A DNA stretch of 64,000 bases. Origin: Deltaproteobacteria bacterium (GTDB taxonomy: Bacteria; UBA10199; DSSB01). The stretch is from NCBI GenBank assembly GCA_024233625.1, contig JACKPJ010000003.1:1-64000 (forward strand), given 5' to 3'. The translations under genes and the position numbers were made by a program. Below the pieces are notes generated by a model that was given only the letters and a program-made list of their open reading frames with translations, was not told the DNA's origin and did no database searches. How positions within the stretch are numbered: position 1 is the stretch's first letter; each line of letters starts with the position of its first letter. This document shows positions 27,145-35,148 of the stretch, piece after piece.

Positions 27145-29784
27145 ATGGACCTGGAAACTGAAAATAATATTGACTTAGAATACCGAAAAGAGTTTTTAGA
27201 AAAATTCAAACAAAAAAGACGAAAAACTCTAGTTACAGTTCTAATAATAGGTCTTACTATTGGATCAGGTTTTGGTTTTTTAGACTATTATGTAACTCAA
27301 ACAACTTCTTCATTTTTAAAAATACTTCCCACTAGAATCGCTATTGTACTCGTTAGCATAATTGGATTTTATATTTATAAGAAAGTCCCGAAAAAAATTC
27401 ATTATGTAGATATATTAGGTGTTCTTCCTATCTATTTTGCTTCTATACATATTGCTCTTGTTATGTTTTTCACAGGTGGAACTTCATCACCTTATGCCAT
27501 TGGCCTACTTCTTATGTTATTTATGAGTGGATTTTATGTTTACTGCTCAAAAGCTGAGGGCCTTTTTTTAACACTTTCAATCACTTTGCTTTTTGTTGTT
27601 TCCAGTTTATTGGCACCTGGAGACATAAATTATTCAGTTTTTTTTGCATATTTCTCAGTAATGTTAGTCATGAGCTTCATGACTTATCATTACACAAATA
27701 GTCGATATAAACTAGATAGAGAAAACTTCATCAATCAAAAAAGAATTGAAGAAAAAAACAAAGAACTCCAGCAACTTAATGAAACCAAAACTCGTTTTTT
27801 CACCAACATTACTCACGAGTTTCGAACACCTTTAGTTTCACTCTCCACTCTTCTTCAAATGATCAAATCAAAACTTAATCCTGATCCCGAGCTTTCTTCT
27901 TTTTTACAAAGTAGCTCCGCTTCACTCAACGAAATGCTTGATAATGTCAACGACCTCTTAAGTAAGACAAAATCAGAAAAGGGCTTTTTGGAAATGCGTT
28001 GGTCACGCATCGAACCAATAGATTTTTTTAAAAAGTCTGTGGATGTATTCATGCCTCTGGCTGCGAAAAAAAATATTCAAATCAAATTCAAAAATGAGCT
28101 AACTCCATCAATAAAAGATAAATCTGAGCCTTTGCAAATATACGGTGATCGTTTCAAATTAAAAAGAGTGCTTAATAATCTCATTAGCAATGCCTTAAAG
28201 TTTACCCATGTAGGAAAAGTTGAAATTATCGCCACAGCAGATACAAAATATTTAATCATCAAAGTACAAGATACTGGATCTGGCATACCAGAAAGAGATC
28301 TACCCACAATATTCGATACTTTCACTCAAGCTTCTAATAACGAACTTCGCGACGTCAAAGGAACCGGTTTGGGCTTATCGATTGTCAAAGATTTTGTGGA
28401 AGCTCACCAAGGTCAAGTCAAAGTGGAAAGCAAAATTAATCAAGGGACATGCTTTAGTATTTTTCTTCCTTTAGGTGATGGACACGTCGATAAAAGCAAA
28501 GTGGATTTATCTGAAATATCAGAAGATGAAGCCTCTCAGATCATTGGAAACTTATCCGAATTTAACGAAGAGATTGATTTAAACCCATTCATAAAAACCA
28601 AAAAAGGTCATTCAAAACTGTTACTCGTTGATGATAATTTACAAGTTTTACAAGCTTTAAGTTTTGTCTTACAAGATGAATATAATCTCAATTTTGCTCA
28701 CGATGGTGTGGAAGGGATCCATAAAGCTCAAGAAATTAAACCAGATCTTATCATTAGTGATGTCATGATGCCCAATAAAAATGGATATGAGTTTTTAGAA
28801 GACATAAAAAAAGATCCTTCATTAAAAAACATCCCTTTCATTTTACTAACAGCAAAGGTTGATTTAGAATCAAAAATTAAAGGCTTGGAAGAAGGTGCTA
28901 ACGAGTACATTACCAAACCCTTTAATAACCTAGAAGTCAAAACTCGAGTTAAGAATTTATTAGATCGAAAGAAACTTGAAGCTGAGTTTATCCACGCTGA
29001 AAAAATGATATCTTTGGGTCAGCTGGTTGCAGGAATCTCTCATGAAATCCTTAACCCCATTGCTTATGCCAAAAATGCTAATGAAGGGATCCCTGAGTTC
29101 ATTGAAGCTATGGAAAAAGGGATTATTAGTAAAGAAAAGGCTAAACAACATATCACATCTGCAATCGCACGTGTCAAAGATGGAATTGAAAGAGTCTGTG
29201 CTATCGCAGAAGCTCTTAAAGGTGTGGTTAGACACGGCAACCGCAGCTTTGGGCAACAGGATATTCATTTAGGCTTGGACTCGACTCTCAAAATTGTACA
29301 GGTAAACTTTAAAAATAACATTCAAATTCACAAAGATTATCAACTAAGCAAAAAAGCTTATTGTAATATCAACCAAATCAATCAAGTTTTTCTCAATTTG
29401 TTTGTCAATGCTTCACAAGCCATGGAAACTCAAAAAGAAGCAAACTTATGGATTCAAACTTCGCAAGAAAATGGAAAAGCCAAAATAGTTATACGAGACG
29501 ATGGACCAGGGATTCCATTAGAAATTCAAAATAAAATTTTTGACCCTTTTTTTACAACGAAGGAAATAGGCAAAGGAACTGGGTTGGGCTTATATCTTTC
29601 TCAACAAATTATTAAAGAACATGATGGAAATATGATCATGCAAAGCACCCCTGGACAAGGTACACAATTCACAATTACGATTCCGATCGAAAAACCCCAA
29701 GAGAACGATTCAGAAAATCGTATTTTCACTCACGCTCATATTGATAAAAAGGTCGCTCAAATACAATATCCTTATCAAGGTTGA
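27145..29784 (+). CDS. Membrane hybrid kinase with two kinase cores around a receiver (array copy 1)
   Basis: An 879-residue membrane histidine kinase. Six hydrophobic helices (about 28-180) form the sensor with very short loops, then a coiled coil, then HisKA with His224 (NITHEFRTPL) and HATPase_c (N-box LNNLISNALKFT, G2 GTGLGLSIV). A receiver follows with Asp539 (LIISDVMMP) and TKP. After it comes a second kinase core: HisKA with His633 (GISHEILNPIAYAK) and another HATPase_c (DDGPGIP, GTGLGLYLS). Two catalytic cores flanking one receiver is unusual. The six-helix sensor recalls CqsS/LqsS-type quorum kinases in layout only. It lies 132 bases after the hydrolase, with aaggagggg before the ATG. 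A 24-bp hairpin follows the stop. Confidence 0.9.
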   Translation: MDLETENNIDLEYRKEFLEKFKQKRRKTLVTVLIIGLTIGSGFGFLDYYVTQTTSSFLKILPTRIAIVLVSIIGFYIYKKVPKKIHYVDILGVLPIYFASIHIALVMFFTGGTSSPYAIGLLLMLFMSGFYVYCSKAEGLFLTLSITLLFVVSSLLAPGDINYSVFFAYFSVMLVMSFMTYHYTNSRYKLDRENFINQKRIEEKNKELQQLNETKTRFFTNITHEFRTPLVSLSTLLQMIKSKLNPDPELSSFLQSSSASLNEMLDNVNDLLSKTKSEKGFLEMRWSRIEPIDFFKKSVDVFMPLAAKKNIQIKFKNELTPSIKDKSEPLQIYGDRFKLKRVLNNLISNALKFTHVGKVEIIATADTKYLIIKVQDTGSGIPERDLPTIFDTFTQASNNELRDVKGTGLGLSIVKDFVEAHQGQVKVESKINQGTCFSIFLPLGDGHVDKSKVDLSEISEDEASQIIGNLSEFNEEIDLNPFIKTKKGHSKLLLVDDNLQVLQALSFVLQDEYNLNFAHDGVEGIHKAQEIKPDLIISDVMMPNKNGYEFLEDIKKDPSLKNIPFILLTAKVDLESKIKGLEEGANEYITKPFNNLEVKTRVKNLLDRKKLEAEFIHAEKMISLGQLVAGISHEILNPIAYAKNANEGIPEFIEAMEKGIISKEKAKQHITSAIARVKDGIERVCAIAEALKGVVRHGNRSFGQQDIHLGLDSTLKIVQVNFKNNIQIHKDYQLSKKAYCNINQINQVFLNLFVNASQAMETQKEANLWIQTSQENGKAKIVIRDDGPGIPLEIQNKIFDPFFTTKEIGKGTGLGLYLSQQIIKEHDGNMIMQSTPGQGTQFTITIPIEKPQENDSENRIFTHAHIDKKVAQIQYPYQG

Positions 29785-29836
29785 TTAAACGCCCCCTGCC
29801 CCCTCTTAGAATTAAGAGGGGGCAGGGGGCGTTTAA
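29785..29836 (+). terminator. Perfect 24-bp GC-rich hairpin directly after the kinase stop codon
   Basis: Left arm 29785-29808 and right arm 29813-29836 are perfectly complementary around the loop gaat, with a core of gccccctgccccctc. The arm starts one base after the TGA. No T run follows on the + strand (it is A-rich, ctaaaaaaataaat), so it is not a textbook terminator. It may stop, pause or protect the transcript, leaving the downstream regulator to its own promoter or to readthrough. Confidence 0.6.
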
Positions 29837-29997
29837 CTAAAAAAATAAATATTTTTCACTTCAGCTTTCTTTAATAATTTCAAAAAACTATATTTCTACT
29901 TACCTTGACAAAATTATAAATATCGTTCAGCTCTTTACAGACTCCTATAAAATATGCAAAGGGTGCTCTTTAGAAATAAAGTTACTGGAGGGGTCCC

Positions 29998-30663
29998 ATG
30001 AGAAATCTTTCTTATCATCGTCACCATTCAATTAACGAAGAACCTTCTCAACTTCAAGAAGAATGGTTAAATGCAAAAATCCTTCTTGTCGATGACGAAC
30101 CAAGAATTTTAGGACAACTTGAACAAGATCTCGGGTTTGCAAACTTTTCTTTATTTAAAGCATTAAACGCTGAAGAGGGTCTATCTATATTAAAAGAAGA
30201 AAATATTCAGTTAATCATTTGCGACCAAAGAATGCCAAAAAGTATGTTAGGAACAGAGTTTCTCTATGAAGCCAAAAAAATTGATCCCAACATAGTCGGC
30301 ATTATTCTTTCTGCCTATGGTTCACCCGAACATTTATTCGATGCAATCAACAGAGCAAAGGCTTTTTCTTATTTACTCAAACCTTGGAATAAGGTGGAAC
30401 TCTTTGTCAGGCTTAAACAAGCTCTTGAGTTTTCTTTTCAAAGTCGTCTCGCTCCAGACGAAAAACAAATCTACGAGAATATTCAACTACGTAAAGATAA
30501 TCTTGAAAAACAAAAACAACTCACTCATTCTAAAACGCTATTAAAACACGCAATGCAAAAACTAGATCATACAAATGAAAAGCTTAAAGAAAAAGGCATG
30601 GAAATTGAAAAGTTATTAGAAATAACGGGAAAACTTTCGGAAATGATAAAAGTCAAGAATTAA
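29998..30663 (+). CDS. Receiver with coiled-coil tail (array copy 1)
   Basis: A 221-residue response regulator. REC domain 24-145: ILLVDDEPRIL, phospho-acceptor Asp76 (IICDQRMP), switch residues ILSAYG and the lysine in LLKPWNKVEL. This is the RpfG-like type of receiver. The remaining 75 residues are charged coiled coil (LEKQKQLTHSKTLLKHAMQK, LEITGKLSEMI) with no DNA-binding, HD-GYP, GGDEF or other output domain. It probably acts by protein contact or phosphotransfer. It has close paralogues at 33293 and 34504. The ribosome site ggagggg is strong. It lies between the two large kinases. Confidence 0.88.
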   Translation: MRNLSYHRHHSINEEPSQLQEEWLNAKILLVDDEPRILGQLEQDLGFANFSLFKALNAEEGLSILKEENIQLIICDQRMPKSMLGTEFLYEAKKIDPNIVGIILSAYGSPEHLFDAINRAKAFSYLLKPWNKVELFVRLKQALEFSFQSRLAPDEKQIYENIQLRKDNLEKQKQLTHSKTLLKHAMQKLDHTNEKLKEKGMEIEKLLEITGKLSEMIKVKN

Positions 30664-30687
30664 GCACAAAAAAATAATACTATTTCC

Positions 30688-33249
30688 ATGGAAAAACCGA
30701 TTACAATTCGTTCATTCGCATTTGAAGAGGAAACAAGACAGTTTGCTTATAACCGAATGAAAATCATTTTAATGATTACAATCGTTTTTGTACCTCTTTT
30801 TAATGGGCTTGATTATATCATGGCAAGAGAGAGTTTTAGAGAGCTCTTTACACTCCGCTTAATAAATACTATCGAAAATCTCATATTACTATCAGCGCTA
30901 CTTCTTGCTAAAAAGATCTCTTTTACAGCCATTAAATTCATAGGTTGGATTTGCTTTATTTCTGTCTGCACAATGATCTCTTATATGTGCCACTTACTAG
31001 GAGGATATAGTAGTACTTATTATGCTGGAGTGACACTCGCAATCGTAGTCTTTAGTCTATTTATGCCTTGGAAGCCTTTGCATGCAGCTATTAATTGCCT
31101 GATTATTTATTTAATTTATATTATTCTCGCTTACCAAAAAACTTCTTCCGTTAATTATCTCATCAATAATAGCTATTTTTTACTTTCATCAATTACAATT
31201 GGTATAGCAAGTAGCCATTTTAACTATCAACTTAGACTTAAAGAATTTAACAACCGCTCATCTTTGGAAAAAGCAAATATACAGTTAAAAGCACTCGACC
31301 AAGCCAAAACACGATTCTTTACTAACCTAACTCATGAGTTCCGAACACCTTTAGTCTCACTTTCAACCCTATTACAAATGATCGGAGAAAGAATTTCATT
31401 AGATTCCAAGCTTTCTGTTTTTTTAAAAAGCAGTTCTGCTTCGCTTGATGAAATGCTAGAAAATATTAACGACTTGCTTAGCAAAACTAAATCTGATCAA
31501 GGTTTTCTCCAAATGAATTGGGCCGTAATAAATATCGTTGAACTCGTTTCAAAAACAGTTGAAATTTTTAAACCCATTGCTGCAAAAAAAAATCTCCATC
31601 TCCGTTTTAAAAACCTTATCGGCTCTTCAACTCTCCAAAAAAAATTTTACGGAGACTCTTTTAAACTAAAAAAAATTCTGAATAATATTATTAATAATGC
31701 CATCAAGTATACACAAAAGGGCCAAATTGAAGTCTCTCTTCATACAAAAGATAATAAAGTCATCATTCAAATTAAAGACAGCGGTATTGGAATTCCAAAA
31801 GATGAACTAGAAACTATCTTTAAACCTTTTACTCAAGCTTCCAACAATACTCTTCGGGATGTCAAAGGCACCGGATTAGGCCTCTCAATTGTCAAAGACT
31901 TTGCGGAAGCTCATCAAGGTAAAGTTACTATCAAAAGTCAATTGAACAGAGGAACACAATTAAGCATTGAATTACCACTAGGTAAAGAACATATTGAACC
32001 CCATCAAATTGAAACCAAAGTAATTGACGATGTCAATATTGAAGACCTAACCAAAATAACAGATGCATTTAAAAATTCTGAAATCAAACTATCCGAACTT
32101 ACACAAAAGAACAGTTACTCTACAAAGCTTTTATTAGTCGATGATAATATACAAGTCTTACAAGCATTATATTTTATATTAAAAGATGACTACCAACTCA
32201 ATTTTGCACAAGATGGAGAGGAAGCCTTTAAAAAATCTAAAAAAATCAAACCGGACCTCATCATTAGTGACATCATGATGCCTAATAAAAATGGATATGA
32301 ATTTTTACAATCTATTCGACAAGACTACGAACTAAAAAATATACCTTTGATTCTACTAACCGCAAAAGTTGACATAGAATCTAAATTAAAAGGCCTTGAT
32401 AAAGGGGCTAATGATTATATCTCAAAGCCTTTCAATATTCTGGAAGTCAAAAGTCGAATTAAAAATCTTTTAGAGCACAAAAAATTGGAAAGAGAATTAC
32501 TACAAAACCAAGAACAACTGGCTTCTTTAGGAAAACTAATCTCAGGGGTAACTCATGAAATCATGAACCCAATTGCATATGCAAAAAGCGCTGCTGAAAA
32601 TATTCCTTACTTTTTACAAGCTCTTTCTGAAAACAAAGAAGACAAAACAAAAATTGAAAAGCAACTTGCAATCGCTTTAGACAATGTACAAGATGGCATC
32701 CACCGCGTCTCTGAAGTCATACATGCAATTAGATTGCTTTCTCCCAGTGAACATCAAGATCTCAACTTTTATGATATTCATCAAATCATAGATGCCGCTC
32801 TTAAGATTATTCAAGTCAACGAGAAATCTTCCGAAAAACAAAGTAAACTCAATATTCACCGCAACTACCAACTAAAAGACAAAGTACCTTGCCATCCAAG
32901 ACAATTGAGTCAAGTCTTTCTTAACTTACTCACAAACGCAGCACAAGCAAGCGAACAACAAATGACTAGACACATTTGGATTAGTACGTCACAGGATACT
33001 GACTTTGCAAAAATCTCAATAAAAGATAACGGACCGGGAATTCCTCAAGAGTATCAAAACAAAATTTTCCATCCATTTTTTACTACAAAAACACCTGAAA
33101 AGGGCAGTGGATTAGGACTTTATATTTCAAAACAAATCATCAATGAACACCAAGGAACAATTGAGCTAGATAAATCAACAGATGAAAATACAGAATTTAA
33201 ATTACTGATACCTCTATACAAAGATAGAAAGAAAGAAAAAGTTGCTTAG
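30688..33249 (+). CDS. Membrane hybrid kinase with two kinase cores around a receiver (array copy 2)
   Basis: An 853-residue paralogue of the kinase at 27145 with the same order. A multi-helix membrane sensor (about 25-180) diverges strongly from copy 1. Then HisKA with His216 (NLTHEFRTPL), HATPase_c (LNNIINNAIKYT, GTGLGLSIV), a receiver with Asp528 (LIISDIMMP) and a second HisKA (His623, GVTHEIMNPIAYAK) with HATPase_c (DNGPGIP, GSGLGLYIS). Catalytic parts are nearly the same as copy 1 while the sensors differ, so the two probably respond to different cues but feed a common output. It starts 24 bases after regulator 1; no clear ribosome site is visible before the ATG. Confidence 0.9.
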   Translation: MEKPITIRSFAFEEETRQFAYNRMKIILMITIVFVPLFNGLDYIMARESFRELFTLRLINTIENLILLSALLLAKKISFTAIKFIGWICFISVCTMISYMCHLLGGYSSTYYAGVTLAIVVFSLFMPWKPLHAAINCLIIYLIYIILAYQKTSSVNYLINNSYFLLSSITIGIASSHFNYQLRLKEFNNRSSLEKANIQLKALDQAKTRFFTNLTHEFRTPLVSLSTLLQMIGERISLDSKLSVFLKSSSASLDEMLENINDLLSKTKSDQGFLQMNWAVINIVELVSKTVEIFKPIAAKKNLHLRFKNLIGSSTLQKKFYGDSFKLKKILNNIINNAIKYTQKGQIEVSLHTKDNKVIIQIKDSGIGIPKDELETIFKPFTQASNNTLRDVKGTGLGLSIVKDFAEAHQGKVTIKSQLNRGTQLSIELPLGKEHIEPHQIETKVIDDVNIEDLTKITDAFKNSEIKLSELTQKNSYSTKLLLVDDNIQVLQALYFILKDDYQLNFAQDGEEAFKKSKKIKPDLIISDIMMPNKNGYEFLQSIRQDYELKNIPLILLTAKVDIESKLKGLDKGANDYISKPFNILEVKSRIKNLLEHKKLERELLQNQEQLASLGKLISGVTHEIMNPIAYAKSAAENIPYFLQALSENKEDKTKIEKQLAIALDNVQDGIHRVSEVIHAIRLLSPSEHQDLNFYDIHQIIDAALKIIQVNEKSSEKQSKLNIHRNYQLKDKVPCHPRQLSQVFLNLLTNAAQASEQQMTRHIWISTSQDTDFAKISIKDNGPGIPQEYQNKIFHPFFTTKTPEKGSGLGLYISKQIINEHQGTIELDKSTDENTEFKLLIPLYKDRKKEKVA

Positions 33250-33292
33250 CAAAGAATCTAAAACTAAACCGGTAAGGAGTTAGGAAAGCTCT

Positions 33293-33973
33293 ATGAAAAC
33301 AAGTAATACAAAAAAAATAAAAAATGAGATTTTCTATGAATACAAAATACTGATCGTCGATGATGAAGTCCGCATCCTTAATCAATTAGAGCAAGATCTA
33401 TGTTTAGAAGGTTTCACTTCAGTTAAAGCTAAAAATGCTGAACACGGTCTCAAGCTTCTTTCAAGAGAAAAGATTGCAGTTATTATCACAGATCAAAAAA
33501 TGCCACGAGGTATGAGTGGAACTGATTTTTTGACCGTCGTAAGAAAAAAATATCCTTTTATTTTAGGAATCATTCTCACTGCATTCAAAGAAAATGATTA
33601 CCTATTCGATGCAATCAATCAGGCCAAAGCATTTTCATATTTGTTAAAACCATGGAATAAAAAAGAACTCGTTAACAAAATTAAAGAAGCCATGGAACAA
33701 GCCCATTTAAACCTCCAAGCAACTTTCAATGACGAAAAAACTTTCTTACCTCTAGAACGAAAAAAAATTGAGCAGTTCGATTTTAATCAAAAATTACTGC
33801 ATCGTTCAGTTCACGAACTACATAAAACACAAAAAGCGTTAAAAGAAGCCAGGCATGCATTGTCAGCCATTTCTGAAGTAACTGGGAATTTAGCAAAAAG
33901 ATTTGAGGAAACACAAAAAGTACCTGAAAAACATCATGAAAAAGTAAAAACGTTATTTCCTGAAAATCAATAA
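33293..33973 (+). CDS. Receiver with coiled-coil tail (array copy 2)
   Basis: 226 residues, paralogue of the regulator at 29998. REC with Asp67 (IITDQKMPRGMSGTDFL), ILTAF, and LLKPWNKKEL; then a coiled-coil tail (LHRSVHELHKTQKALKEARH, LSAISEVTGNLAKRFEE) and no output domain. It follows kinase copy 2 after 43 bases with a taaggag ribosome site, so kinase and regulator are likely co-expressed partners. Confidence 0.88.
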   Translation: MKTSNTKKIKNEIFYEYKILIVDDEVRILNQLEQDLCLEGFTSVKAKNAEHGLKLLSREKIAVIITDQKMPRGMSGTDFLTVVRKKYPFILGIILTAFKENDYLFDAINQAKAFSYLLKPWNKKELVNKIKEAMEQAHLNLQATFNDEKTFLPLERKKIEQFDFNQKLLHRSVHELHKTQKALKEARHALSAISEVTGNLAKRFEETQKVPEKHHEKVKTLFPENQ

Positions 33974-34025
33974 TTATTGAAAAATATAAAGTTTAAAACT
34001 ATTTTTCGATAAACAGTTTAATCAT

Positions 34026-34232
34026 TTAATCCTTTTACCCAAAAGAGAAAAACCTGTTGGTCAAGAAACTAGACTAGGCTTATATATTTCGGAGCAAATT
34101 ATACATGACCATGACGGCAAGATTTTTGTTACAAGCCAGTTAGGAGAAGGAACAAAATTTGTCATCGAATTGCCTCTTAAAAACAATCTCTACAGCAAAA
34201 ATAAAATAGAACCCATGATTGCTTTTGGATAG
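34026..34232 (+). pseudogene. C-terminal remnant of a third hybrid kinase
   Basis: In frame from about 34026 to the TAG at 34230-34232 the sequence reads RLGLYISEQIIHDHDGKIFV, then TSQLGEGTKFVIELPL. This matches the last HATPase_c segment of the two intact kinases (TGLGLYLSQQIIKEHDG... and SGLGLYISKQIINEHQG...). The first glycine of the G2 box is changed to Arg, and just upstream a frame change is needed to continue the match (FNPFTQKR against HPFFTTK). Nothing else of the kinase remains. It sits in front of the third regulator where a third kinase would be expected. The rest of 33974-34503 holds nothing recognised. Confidence 0.75.
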
Positions 34233-34503
34233 AAATGTCCGTTAAGAGGCCTTAAATTCCATCTTATAGAGATTTCCCCAAATATTAAATCCCAAAAGAA
34301 GGAAAAAATCCTCAAAGATTACAATAAATAATCCTATTTACAGCTTATTTTAGTAAAATTATTTACAAGAAAATTATTTAGACCTTTATCTCTTTTTGCA
34401 AATTATCTATAATCTCAATGTAAGCAACTTGTATTAAAGTAAACCGGGTGAAGGAAAAAAGTTAGAGTCATGTTTCCCATAAAGGGAAGGAAGGGGGCAA
34501 TTT

Positions 34504-35136
34504 ATGACCAATCAACCTTCGCCATTGGATTACTTTACAAATGAGTGGCGGAAATCTAATATTCTCATCGTTGATGATGAACCGATGATTTTAGATCAGC
34601 TTGAGCAAGACTTATGTTTTGAACCATTTGAACTATATCGTGCAAACAGTGCAGAAGAAGCCTTAGATCTCATACGCAAAAGACACATCCATGTTATCCT
34701 CTGTGATCAAAAAATGCCCAATGGTATGTATGGTACAGAGCTGCTTTATGAAGCCAGGCTTCTAAGACCCTATATTGTCGGAATCATTCTTTCTGCTTAT
34801 AGCGAGCCTGAATATCTCATGGACGCAATTAATAAAGCACGCGTCTTCGCCTATTTGGTCAAACCATGGAATAAAAAGGAACTCATCGAATGTCTTAAAA
34901 AAGCTCAACAAATGTCTTATTTAAGTCGAATCGAAAATGGTGATAAACGCATCTTTGACCTTAATCTCTATGAACAATATCAGCATCAGCACGAAGAACT
35001 TGAGTATACACAAAATATGCTAAAACAAGCTGTTAGTGAACTCAATGACACTCAAAAAGCTCTTCGTGAATCCAATCGAGAAAATGGAAAGACGAATGCT
35101 AATGCAGGTTTAAATCTTAAGCTAGCAGAAGATTAA
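34504..35136 (+). CDS. Receiver with coiled-coil tail (array copy 3, kinase lost)
   Basis: 210 residues, third paralogue. REC with Asp68 (ILCDQKMPNGMYGTELLYEA), IILSAYSEPEYL and LVKPWNKKELIE, then coiled coil (HEELEYTQNMLKQAVSEL NDTQKAL) and a short polar end. All receiver residues are intact although its kinase is reduced to a fragment, so it may be driven by the other two kinases or by one elsewhere. Start supported by ggaaggaaggggg. It is convergent with lhr; the two stops are only 12 bases apart. Confidence 0.87.
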   Translation: MTNQPSPLDYFTNEWRKSNILIVDDEPMILDQLEQDLCFEPFELYRANSAEEALDLIRKRHIHVILCDQKMPNGMYGTELLYEARLLRPYIVGIILSAYSEPEYLMDAINKARVFAYLVKPWNKKELIECLKKAQQMSYLSRIENGDKRIFDLNLYEQYQHQHEELEYTQNMLKQAVSELNDTQKALRESNRENGKTNANAGLNLKLAED

Positions 35137-35148
35137 AAGTAAAAGTTA

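Noticed and set aside
29998..35136. Assignment of the three receivers as RpfG cyclic-di-GMP phosphodiesterases
   Set aside because: Only the receiver resembles RpfG; no HD-GYP domain follows in any of the three.
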